Part shown: one piece after another, positions 17,801 to 27,100 of the stretch
How positions within the stretch are numbered: position 1 is the stretch's first letter
How the letters are laid out: every line of letters begins with the position of its first letter
DNA from: Phycisphaerae bacterium
GTDB lineage: Bacteria > Planctomycetota > Phycisphaerae > UBA1845
Assembly: GCA_029260235.1 (NCBI GenBank)
Contig: JAJDDP010000215.1
Span: 1-62,452 of the forward strand
DNA: 62,452 nucleotides
Direction of reading: 5' to 3'
The notes under the pieces: generated by a model
What the model was told of the DNA's origin: nothing
Database searches by the model: none
What the model saw: the letters and a program-made list of their open reading frames with translations, nothing else
Position numbers and translations under genes: made by a program

Positions 17801-20800
17801 GCCGTCAGGTACTTTGGATGGGGGCATCACCATCATTCCGCAGGCAGCTGCCCACAAGATTCTGGTGTCAGCCCCGCTCGACCGCTTTGAGGAGATTGAG
17901 GAGTATATTTCCATCTTGGGGGCTGACAGCGAGTCGGTGGAAATGGTCTACGAGTTCTTGACCTGCCGCGAGGACAATGCCGACATGGTCGTCTCCATGA
18001 TGCAGCCCATGCTCGAGGCCAAGCTCAACAATTTGCTTGAGCAGGGCGTCATCCCCAAGCCCGCCAGCGGCCCCAAAGGACCGCAGGCTAGAAACCTATT
18101 GACCCTGCAAGCGGATCCACGGGGCGACCGCATCGTGTTGGCCGCACCGCAAATCATCGTTGCCGAGGCCAAATCATTGTTGGCCTTGATCGACGATCGC
18201 GAGGCCGACGAAACCGAAGCCCGGGTCATCCGCTGGGTGACGTTGGACAAGACCGACTCGGATGAAATGGTCACGCTGATCGCAGGCATGCTCTCGAAAC
18301 GTTCGGCTTCGCGTCCAAAGCCGTCGCGGGTCGCACCACGAGGCAAGGGCAGACCCGCCGCAGTGACTCCGCCCCGATCCGGTGGCGATGACTCGCTGGA
18401 CGTGGTCGTCAATGCCGCCCCCGGCGGCCAAGCGGTGATCCTCTCAGGCATCGCCAAGGATGTCGAAGAGGTCGAAAAGTGGATTCTGGATATCGAAGAA
18501 AACGCCGTCGCTTCGACCAAAATCGTCAAGCTGTATGACCTGGGAAGTGCAGATGCCGAACGGGTGGCTGACTTCGTGATGGCCGTTGTCGATCGCGGCG
18601 GCAAACAGGTCCGGGCGCCCAAGAAGGCACCCGCCTCGGATGAGGACAGCTTTCTGGATGATTTCTTTTCGTCCGAAATCACCCGGCAAGGTCAAGACAT
18701 TTACCTCCGGGCGGACACCTACAGCGGAACCATGCTCGTCGCAGCCACCCCGGCCAAAATGCGCGAAGTAGATGAAATCGTCTTCACCTTCGTCGGCGAC
18801 CCAAAGACAGGCGAGCCCGGGATTGATCTCGCTGGCAAAGAGGAAGTGCTGCCGTACTTCTTGTACGATTTGGTCCGGGGTGATGCCTACGACGCTGCCA
18901 GCAAATTGAGCAGCATTATTGACGCTATCTGGGCTTACGCCGACAAGCCGCACGTCAACCATGTCCCCTTTACCTCAATGCTAATCGTCAAGGGCAATCC
19001 CGATCGATTCGATGAAGTTCGAGCTCTGATTGCTGAGTACATTGACGAATCTGCCGGAGGGCCGGTTCTTGCTAGTTCGGTGCTCTCCACCTCCGGCACT
19101 GGGATGACGGCCGGCTCAGCTGCCAGATTGCTTCAGGGCAAGCTGCTAGGCTCGGGTATCGAGGTCGAAATCGTTCCAGCCACTCCAGATGAGCCCGGAG
19201 AGTTGGAAGAAATCTTGCTCACCAATCCCTGCGTTCTACCGGCAGGTCTGTTTCATAGCCTTGAACTTGCGGTGGCCGGTGTCGATGACGAGCCAGCCGT
19301 TTCGGAGGAAGCGCAAGCCTCGCAAGAGGACCCCCAGCCAGAGGAAGTAGAAGCCAAGCTAGACCCAGCCGCTTTGATAGAGAATCTAGCCTCCGCCCAA
19401 TCGGCTGAGCAGGGCAAGAAGTTGCGCATTGTTTATGACGACAAGACCGGAAAGATGTGGCTCGAGGGTGATTCCGGCGTGGTCGAAGAGGCTGAAGACC
19501 TGATCGACCTGTTCAAAGAGGAGGCTAAAGACATACCATCGCCTCCGGACATCCGCATCTTCCGCATGAAGCACGTCAGCGTTACCAAGGCATCGGACAT
19601 CTTGGAAGAGATGTTCAACGACAAGGCCCGGCGTGCCCAACAGGCCCGCGTGCTCCAGCAGCAACGCCGCCAGCAGCAGCAAGAGCGTCAGCGCCAGCAG
19701 CGAGAGGCAAAAAAAAACCAGGCTGACAAGAGCCAGCCACAACGCCCAGATCAACCCGAGCAGCCGCAACAGCAAACCCAACAAATGCCCGAGTACAACA
19801 TCACGGTTTACCCGAACCCGCGAAACCGCACGTTGATCATCAAGGCAGCCACCGAAGCGTATCCTGCGGTGATCAGCTTGCTCAAGAAAATCGACCGCGA
19901 GCCGATCGCCCCGTTGGATTACAAAATCTTCACCCTCGAAAGTGCCATTGCCTCGGAGGTGGAGGAGCAGCTCAAAGCCATGTTCGGGTTGGGCGGATCC
20001 CAGGCATCTCCCAGGCGGGGACGCACAGCGGGACGCGCTCGAACTGGGCAAGCCGGCGGCGAAGATCTAATTCAGATGGACATGCCCAGTGGCAGTGGCA
20101 GTGGCGCCATCGCTGCCAGCGAAATCACCATCACCTCCAACCCCGGAACCAACAGCATTTTTGCAATGGCTCCTGGGGAGGCGATGGAACTGATCGAACG
20201 TTTTATCGACGACATGGAAAACCTGGGCAAGCCAGTCTTTATCACCAAGACCGTCGAGATGCAGTACGCGGACGTCACCCAAGTCGTCCCGCAGCTAGAC
20301 AAGTTCTTCAAGTCAACCAGAAGCAAACCCAAAGATGGCGGCTTTGATCCCACCAGCATCAATGCCCCCTTGTTCATGCCCGATCCGCGGACCAACTCGA
20401 TCATCGTGCGGGCATTGGAAATCGACCTGCCCAAGATATTGCCGATGATCGAGCAATGGGATGACGAAGTGATTGGCCAGGAGGTCCGCGACTTCACACT
20501 GACCCATGCCAACGCCACCAAGCTAGCTAATACCTTGCAGAAGCTGTACGGCGGCAAGAAAACGAACAGCAACAGTGCCAAGGCGGTCAAGATCGAAGGC
20601 GATGCCGAATCGAACATTATCTTTGTGACCGCTCCGCCGGAACTGATGGAAGAAATCGCCGGGCGAATCGCCTCGGCTGACACCGAAGCAGGCCAACGGG
20701 CTACGCCGCGCGTGCTCTCAGTCATGCTGGGTAAGCCGACCGCCATCGCCAAGAAAATCGAAGAAGCTCTGGGCAAAGGAGCTACTAAGAGTATCAGGAT

Positions 20801-23800
20801 CACCGGCGACGACGGCAGTAAGAAGCTGTTCGTCTCCGCCCCCGATGAAATGATGCCGGCGATCGAATCGCTGCTGGCTCAGTTGGATAAGCCGCCGACC
20901 TCGCTGGACATGAAGGTTTATCCGTTGGAGCATGGGCACGCGAAGGAAGTGCTTACCCAGCTTAATCAACATGCCAAGCAGATCGGGCAGCAGCTCAAGA
21001 GCGCCGGGATCGACATGGATGCCTACTCGGCCACTGCGGATGAACGATCCAACTCGCTGGTGGTCATGGGCGGGCCGTTGACCTTCATGATGGTGGATAG
21101 GCTGCTCAGGGACTTGGACCTGCCCGCACGTGATCCGACGCAAATCGTTACCTCACTCTATCAATTGGTAAACGCCAACGCTGCGGAGATTGCCCGGAAC
21201 ATCAACAGCATCTACCGCGACGAAAAGAAGAAGCAGGGCGTCGATCCACCCAAGGCAGAGGCGAACCCCACCAGCAATACGTTGATCGTTCGGGGCACCA
21301 AGCGACAGATCGAAGAAGTCTACGAGCAGCTCATCAAACCTGTGGAAGAAAACGCCATCGTTGCTTCGGCTGACTTGAAGGACGAGCGACTCAACCTGCA
21401 ATATGCCAAGGCTGATGAGGTTGCCAGGGACTTGACGGCCGTATTCAACGGCAGATTCACAGCAATCAATCGAGCCAAGCTCAAGAACATCAAGCCCAGC
21501 GAGTTGACCGTTTCAATCACGCCGGATGTCAACGGCAATGCCCTGATGGTCACTGCATCAGAGGCCAACATCGCCTACATCAAAGAGCAGCTGCTGGCTA
21601 TGGACACTGAGGAAAGCGGAGCCAAGTCAGCCACCGCCACGCGGATTCACGCACTGACCTACGCCGAACCCAACAGTGTAGCCAACGTGATCAACAGCGC
21701 ATTTCGCAAGCAAGGCCGAGTGGCTGAGAAAGACCGCGTCCAAGCCGTCGTAGAAGGGGCAACCCAATCGGTGGTGATTATCGCCTCAAGCGCCAACCAA
21801 GACAAAGTGGCTGAGTTGATCTCACAAATGGACGTCGATAGCGGGCAGGGGGAAATGCGCGAAGTCTACAAGGTGCAGGACGCCAGGGCCTCTGACTTAG
21901 CCAGGATCGTCACGCAAACGCTCAATGCCACCCGCCGTCGTGATCGCCGCGGACAGCTTCCCGTCAGCGTGGTCGCCAACGACTCCCTGAACGCTCTGAT
22001 CATTGCTGGATCAAAGACGGACTACGAGAACATCCTTCCCTTGATCAAGTCGTTGGATCAAAAGCCTGAAGAAATGACCGGCCTGTTCCCCGAGGTGTAT
22101 GTCCTCAAGTACGCTGACCCCGGATCAACGATCGGCACGATTCAGAGCGCATTCCCGAGGCTGTCGGGTGCCACGCCCGAGGATACCGTTCGTGCGTCCT
22201 ACGCATGGGGGACTTCTTCCCTTGTTATCTCCGCCTCCGAAGAGAATCACGTCAAGGTAAAGGCGCTTCTCGACAAGATCGATCAAGAAGGCACCATGAA
22301 TCGCTCAGTGAATAAGGTGGACTTGGAATACGCCAATGCAGACGACCTAGCCGGCAAGCTGGGGCAGATTTATTCGCGCAGCCGCCGCAATCGCCGCGAT
22401 GAGCAACCCATGTCGTTTACGGCTGACCCAGGCACCAACTCGCTGTTGGTCTATTCAACGGACTCGGAACTGGAAGAACTCATGCCATTGCTCCAGTCAC
22501 TGGATGTCAAGCCTGCGTTCGAGAAGCAACGCCAGTTCAAGTCGTTCAAGCTGACCTACGCGGAGAGTTGGGGCGTCAAGCAAATGATCGACGAGTCGTT
22601 CCGCCCCCGAGGTCGCAACGCGAACCCGAGGGACATCGTCACCACCATGGCGGACTGGGGGTCCAATTCAATCATCGTCACCGCATCGCCCGAACGTCTG
22701 GAGCAGGTCGAGTTGCTCATTGCTGAAGTCGACAAGAAAGACGCCTCTGGCCGCGGTGTGCATGTCGTGGAAATCAAGCATGCCGACGCAGCCGGCGTCA
22801 ATCAAGCGCTAAGAGAGATTTTCGTGCAAGGTGCAACGGGTCGCCGGGGTCAACAGACCATCTCCATATCCAATCCACGCGGCAGCGACACGCTGGTGAT
22901 AAAGGCCAATGCGACCGAATTCCAGGAAATCCAAGATGTCATCGCCCAAATGGATTCAAGCGAGTCGGAAATGGGCGGGGCCATCCAAGCCGTCTCCCTC
23001 AAGTACACCGATGCCAGCGAAACCCTGGAGATTCTGAGCGAATACCTCCGCAAGCCGGGCGGTCGAGGCGGCAGAGGGGCTGAGTTGGCCGGCGATGTAC
23101 GGCTTAGCGCCATCCCTTCGACAAATTCGCTGGTCATCTCCGGCGAACAGGATGAAATCGATCATCTGGTGGGCATCATCGAACAGATCGATGTCGAGGT
23201 TGAGGACGCTCAAGGCTCACCCAAGATCATCCATCTCGAATATGCCCAAGCATCGGAAATCGAACCCGCTTTGACCAGAATGTTTGGTGAACAACGGGGT
23301 GGGAATCGGCGAACTAGCCGGGCTGGCGGAGCCACCATTCAACCAGTGATCATCGCCAATGACGGCAGCAATTCTTTGATCGTTCGGGCGTCGGCTGTGG
23401 ATTACAACCAGATCGAATCGCTGGTCGAGCAAATGGACACCGCCGACAGTGCGGTTGGTTCGACCATGAAGATCGTGACCCTCAAAGCTGGGGTCAACGC
23501 CAACGACTTGGCCAGCATGATCGACGACATTTTGGACCAGAACCAGCGGATGCAGCAGCAATCGCGTGGCGGTGGCGGTGGCGGTGGCCGAGGCAGATCC
23601 CAGGTCCAGCGGGTTTTTGTCCGGGCGGATGTGCGCACTAACTCACTGATCCTCAGCGGGCCTAGCTCGAAGTTCGAGGAAGTCGAAACCCTGGTGCGAG
23701 ACTTGGAAGGCAGGGGCCCAGCCGGCGGGGTGGTTAGTTCGGTGATCAAGGTAAACGGCAATCCTGAAGAAATCCGCCAGCTACTCGATCAAATCATCAG

Positions 23801-23885
23801 CGAAACTAAGGGCGACAGCAGCAGCGGGCGACGCGGTAGCGGAAATAGCAACCGCAGATCCTCGAGACGCCCCCGCCGCCGGTAG
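14850..23885 (+). CDS. Giant protein of about 30 secretin N1-like modules, no pore domain
   Basis: 3011 residues. A signal peptide (about 1-38, ending PTWAQ) precedes a very acidic region (about 40-145) and a Lys/Arg-rich region (150-235). An N0/STN-like domain (about 259-345, FENIEYAELLDAFARMSG) follows. From about residue 364 to 2960 come about 30 tandem modules of the secretin N1 fold, with the pattern EVxxLxyAxAxxVaxxL, a variable loop, then DxxxNSLIVxA and a helix ending lixqlD. Many early modules carry basic Pro/Lys/Arg loops. There is no secretin beta-barrel domain. The chain ends in half a module and an Arg/Ser/Gly-rich tail. The start at 14850 has AGGAG at 14837-14841. Probable role: periplasmic part of the secretin channel, next to the inner membrane (inference). 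Confidence 0.88.
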   Translation: MTRMDVNLRWAARWSAAVWMLMLGAAASTSLWSTPTWAQDPPPAQDEDEGEADETEGDAAEEEEGAASDPADDDADEADDESDDVADEEPAEEEQPADDVGTSGQPEEDEAATPEQTEEDGQAQDSEEVDDAEGNASDDADEEENPKPKKADQGASQSRAGEPTPKTDNSNEARRKRLEDLRKRREASQKKREASENKPRSVKGKVRPMGGRKRAGAKKPKASPTPVRPAPKKLTGEPEIVVDIDLPEPTSGEPAEDREYQFSFENIEYAELLDAFARMSGLPMIGDPPVGKVTFKTTEVMDFDAALSRIRMLLFRHRDVYWMERTKDNVLHVLRMNEMSRGIPVEKIYPNVEAYYADNPADNELVMLLYRPEKGSVDDLMMIRDFLPDYVSMAPREGANTNQMTVFALVKDINKFLELKELFFAEQDPRIIKKIEIHNITPTAAIESLRQLMDLTGQAAPRPPRGKAAAPTSPGSEIKLLPDDDQMVLIVRALPSDIEEIERLLPYVDVDISSEYDPVIIALEHVTADKMMEQLRPMLDASTQTAKPAAASSARNKRGNKRPARRATPKTTSLTADKVTVLPNRRNNTLIVMGDEEGVARVRQYVAILDIQSIQERPTVVKIEHADGDELAGRLDGVMKQVRPQSQFSVVFDGANESLILVGSSLDLDLATEMIAEWDVATSEPTLHKYKLEHAQPSQVIAVLSQIESGTVAPKRPVARKNKKGRKPAPRRPNRTNAAGKFIADEANSILYIVCTDEEWESDYLPVIEQLEADNAGSQMQKHRIELAYADPTEFIASITALLDDGQGDFPQMAALADAVLILNPTPLQVAQIEALIPEFDVDPEASSDLVRRIFELEFVQPDQVRTVITTMLTSSSAPANVQPRRPKPKKGAPPRKTSRATAAVQDIKFVDLDGNRLMISAPQDKMERIEELIAQVDVEQDDEVEVRVYPFTAGVNVIEVANDLRQFLGGAAVPVRGRKGKVTPSGTLDGGITIIPQAAAHKILVSAPLDRFEEIEEYISILGADSESVEMVYEFLTCREDNADMVVSMMQPMLEAKLNNLLEQGVIPKPASGPKGPQARNLLTLQADPRGDRIVLAAPQIIVAEAKSLLALIDDREADETEARVIRWVTLDKTDSDEMVTLIAGMLSKRSASRPKPSRVAPRGKGRPAAVTPPRSGGDDSLDVVVNAAPGGQAVILSGIAKDVEEVEKWILDIEENAVASTKIVKLYDLGSADAERVADFVMAVVDRGGKQVRAPKKAPASDEDSFLDDFFSSEITRQGQDIYLRADTYSGTMLVAATPAKMREVDEIVFTFVGDPKTGEPGIDLAGKEEVLPYFLYDLVRGDAYDAASKLSSIIDAIWAYADKPHVNHVPFTSMLIVKGNPDRFDEVRALIAEYIDESAGGPVLASSVLSTSGTGMTAGSAARLLQGKLLGSGIEVEIVPATPDEPGELEEILLTNPCVLPAGLFHSLELAVAGVDDEPAVSEEAQASQEDPQPEEVEAKLDPAALIENLASAQSAEQGKKLRIVYDDKTGKMWLEGDSGVVEEAEDLIDLFKEEAKDIPSPPDIRIFRMKHVSVTKASDILEEMFNDKARRAQQARVLQQQRRQQQQERQRQQREAKKNQADKSQPQRPDQPEQPQQQTQQMPEYNITVYPNPRNRTLIIKAATEAYPAVISLLKKIDREPIAPLDYKIFTLESAIASEVEEQLKAMFGLGGSQASPRRGRTAGRARTGQAGGEDLIQMDMPSGSGSGAIAASEITITSNPGTNSIFAMAPGEAMELIERFIDDMENLGKPVFITKTVEMQYADVTQVVPQLDKFFKSTRSKPKDGGFDPTSINAPLFMPDPRTNSIIVRALEIDLPKILPMIEQWDDEVIGQEVRDFTLTHANATKLANTLQKLYGGKKTNSNSAKAVKIEGDAESNIIFVTAPPELMEEIAGRIASADTEAGQRATPRVLSVMLGKPTAIAKKIEEALGKGATKSIRITGDDGSKKLFVSAPDEMMPAIESLLAQLDKPPTSLDMKVYPLEHGHAKEVLTQLNQHAKQIGQQLKSAGIDMDAYSATADERSNSLVVMGGPLTFMMVDRLLRDLDLPARDPTQIVTSLYQLVNANAAEIARNINSIYRDEKKKQGVDPPKAEANPTSNTLIVRGTKRQIEEVYEQLIKPVEENAIVASADLKDERLNLQYAKADEVARDLTAVFNGRFTAINRAKLKNIKPSELTVSITPDVNGNALMVTASEANIAYIKEQLLAMDTEESGAKSATATRIHALTYAEPNSVANVINSAFRKQGRVAEKDRVQAVVEGATQSVVIIASSANQDKVAELISQMDVDSGQGEMREVYKVQDARASDLARIVTQTLNATRRRDRRGQLPVSVVANDSLNALIIAGSKTDYENILPLIKSLDQKPEEMTGLFPEVYVLKYADPGSTIGTIQSAFPRLSGATPEDTVRASYAWGTSSLVISASEENHVKVKALLDKIDQEGTMNRSVNKVDLEYANADDLAGKLGQIYSRSRRNRRDEQPMSFTADPGTNSLLVYSTDSELEELMPLLQSLDVKPAFEKQRQFKSFKLTYAESWGVKQMIDESFRPRGRNANPRDIVTTMADWGSNSIIVTASPERLEQVELLIAEVDKKDASGRGVHVVEIKHADAAGVNQALREIFVQGATGRRGQQTISISNPRGSDTLVIKANATEFQEIQDVIAQMDSSESEMGGAIQAVSLKYTDASETLEILSEYLRKPGGRGGRGAELAGDVRLSAIPSTNSLVISGEQDEIDHLVGIIEQIDVEVEDAQGSPKIIHLEYAQASEIEPALTRMFGEQRGGNRRTSRAGGATIQPVIIANDGSNSLIVRASAVDYNQIESLVEQMDTADSAVGSTMKIVTLKAGVNANDLASMIDDILDQNQRMQQQSRGGGGGGGRGRSQVQRVFVRADVRTNSLILSGPSSKFEEVETLVRDLEGRGPAGGVVSSVIKVNGNPEEIRQLLDQIISETKGDSSSGRRGSGNSNRRSSRRPRRR
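15939..23806 (+). repeat. Array of about 30 divergent N1-like module repeats
   Basis: Protein-level tandem repeat inside the giant gene, 65-120 residues per unit. Each unit is strand-helix, loop, strand-strand-helix, with the recurring second half DPRTNSIIVRALE, DERSNSLVVMGG or DPGTNSLLVYST. Units are too diverged for DNA-level repeats to be obvious. Early units (to about 19.3 kb) are more degenerate and carry long basic loops; units after about 20.2 kb are compact and regular. Confidence 0.8.
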
Positions 23886-24127
23886 AGTTCTCGCCTGCGA
23901 CCGGTGAAGGATAGGCGGGTATCAGTTGGCGGCTGGACCGAGGGCCGAAGTGAGAAGTGAGAAGCAGGGCGGGGATTGTCCGCCACCCTAGACTTGACGT
24001 AGCCTCCAAAAAAGCGATAACCATGGGTGCTAGAGGCGGTTACGGCGGCTAACCCCCGGTCCGGATCGACTCTCCCGCCCCAATACTGTTGGGCATGGAG
24101 GCCAGGCAGTTCTAAAGGAGTCACATT

Positions 24128-27100
24128 ATGCAGGCATGGTGGCTTGTTGCGGTTTGGATGATCGTATTGCCATTTTTGCAGGATCAAGCAGCCGATGAAT
24201 CTGTCCGGGATTCGCAGGCGGAACAAGCTGCCCTGAATCAGCTTCTTGCCCAAGCAAGCCCGACTGACGATGGCAGCTTGAGCGGTGAGGGTCAAGCTGC
24301 GGCGACTCAAGACCCGCAAGACGATGATGCCAAAGAGTCTGAGTTCGCCGACGATGAAGGCGAAGAGGAAGACAGCCCGGAAGCTCTGCGCATCGTTGCC
24401 CAGAACGATCCGGTCGCTGAGGCTGAGGATGCCGAAGCCACCGAGATGAATCTGACTGGTTCGGACGTCGGCATTAGCATGATCGGTTCTGACTCGCTGG
24501 TGATCACTGCCAATGAAACCGACCTAGCCATCCTCACCGCTCTCATCCGCCAACTCGATAGCGAGATGCCCAACCGCGAACTGCGCATTGTCATGCTCGA
24601 CAACCAGCCGGCATCCGACGTAGCTAGCACGCTGCAAGAGTCGATCAGCAAGCTCTATCCCTTCGAGGCGGATCGACCGGAGCAATCCGTTAGCATCACG
24701 GCCATCGCTTCCAACATGTTGTTGCTGGTCGCCCCTGAAACCCGCATCGAACAGATCGTAGCCATCGCCGAAGCAATCGACGTCAAGCAGGCTGGCATTC
24801 CCGACGAGGTGATGATTTTCCAGGTCAAGAACCGCAACGCCTCCGAGGCAGCCGTGCAATTGGAAGAGCTTATCACTGCCCTTCGCCAACAGCAGGGCGC
24901 TGATGCTGCCAAGGAATTCCAGATCACCCCCAACGATGCCAACGGCACTATCATGATCGTCGGACCGGTGTCACAGCGTGACACTATTCAAATGTTGTTG
25001 GAGCAAATTGACGCTGAGGCTCAGCCTGGTTTCGGTGAGTTGAAGCTTGTGGCGTTCCCTTTGCTCAATGCCGACCCGGACGACCTGGTCCAAATCTTCG
25101 AAGATATGCTCAAAGCCACCGACCGGGCTGAGGGTGTCACCGAGCAGATTCGTCGATTGGTCATGCTCCGTCGAATACCAGGTGAACCGGTGGTCGAACT
25201 GCCGCCACTTAACTTGGAGAAGACGCTACGGCTAATCCCCGACAAGGGCACCAACTCAGTATTGGTAGCCACCGTGGAAGAGAACATCGACCCCATCGGT
25301 GAGATCATCGCCGTGCTTGATGACCTACCGTTGTCGGTGGAGATGGGCATTCGGATATTCCCGCTGCACTTCGCCGATGCCGAAACCGTCGCAGAATCGC
25401 TTGAAAAGATGTTTGAGCAGGGCAAGGATCTACCCAAGGCAGCTCCGGGAACTGAGAGCACCAAAGCAGTACCGGTCAGCCCCGAGGGTGAAGCTCTAGT
25501 CTACAACGTGGACATCGTGCCCGACCTGAGAACAAACACGGTGTTCGTGTTCGGGCGGCAGTTGCAGTTGTCGTTGGCTGAACGCATCGTGGCAGAAATG
25601 GACAAGCCGGCCACGGCCATCAAGTATCCGCTGCAACTGCTGGCCCTTGGCGAAAACATTGATGCCACCCGCATCGGCGAGATCGTCACCGAGTTGTGGG
25701 ACCGGCGGGTCGAAGCACTCGAAGCCCTGAACATCGGCAAAGCCGCCGTCGAGCGGGAAAAGGTCTTCCTGGCTGTGGACATTCGCAGCAACTCGCTCAT
25801 CCTCTCGGCCAGCAACGAAAACTTGACCGAGATTCAGGAAATCACCTCCAAACTGAACACCGCCCGTGATCGGCTGATCGACCAGATTCGCATCTTCAAT
25901 TGCCACAACACATCAGCTGCTGACTTGGCGAGCAAGATCGAAGAACTGTGGGAACGCAAACGGTCCCTGAAACAAGAGGGCGAAATCTTCGAGGACATGC
26001 CCGTACTGGTGGCTGATCAGCGTAGCAACTCACTGGTGATTGCTTCCAGTGCCGAGGACTTTGAAGAAATCACCGCTTTGATTGAGAAGCTCGAATCTCA
26101 ACCATTAGCGCCCATCGCTCAGATACGCATGGTGCAACTAGCCAACAACGATGCCTCTGAAATTAGCTCCATGTTCGAGCAGCTCTTTGAAGAGCGCATG
26201 CAGCAGCGGCTGGTCAGTGGCCAAGAGGAAAACCCATCCGACCGCGTTGCCTTGGCATTTGATGCGCCGACAAACACCATGCTGATCGCCTCATCCAAAG
26301 ACAATTATGACGAGATGATGCAGCTCATCGAGGTGCTTGACGCTGAGCCAGACACCGAGGGCGTGGTCAAGAGCTACGTCCTGGAAAACGCCGAAGCAGG
26401 CAAGGTAGCTGAGACCATCCAGGAGTTGTTCGATCAAGGTCTATACAACCCTTCGACGGGTTTGGACAGCCAGTTGACCGAAGAGCGGATGCAGATCGCC
26501 ATCGTATCCGACGCCCGGGCCAACGCCATTATTGTTAGCGCGTCTAAACCCAACATGTCCATTGTAGGTCGCTTGGTTGAACAAATGGACAGCGAGAATG
26601 TGCCGCTTGGCGATAACATCAAGTTGTTCTCCCTGGAATTTGCCGACGCAGTCAAGCTGACCGACATGCTTGATCGGCTCTTTGAAGGCATCAAGTCGAC
26701 TGCGCCCGACCCAGACATCTTCACCGAGCCGACCATCATTCCGGATGATCGCAGCAACGTGCTGATTGTCTCGGGCACGCGGGATGCCCTTCGCCGAACC
26801 GAAGACTTGATCGCCAAACTCGACCGCCAAGCCGGCGCGCCGACTTCGAGCTTCGAGATCTACACCCTGCAATTTTCCAGCGCCGTCAAGATGGTCGCGG
26901 TCATGCAGGACATGTTCGACAAGCGGGCTGAGGGCAATGATGACGAGCGCACTCCGATCAACCTCTTTGCCGACGAGGGCAGCAATGCCATGATCTGTAG
27001 CGCCGCCCGCGACGACCAGATCATGGTCCAGACCCTGCTCGAACTGCTGGACAAACCCTCGAACATCGCTCGCCAGTTTGCCATTTTCCCCCTCAAGCGG

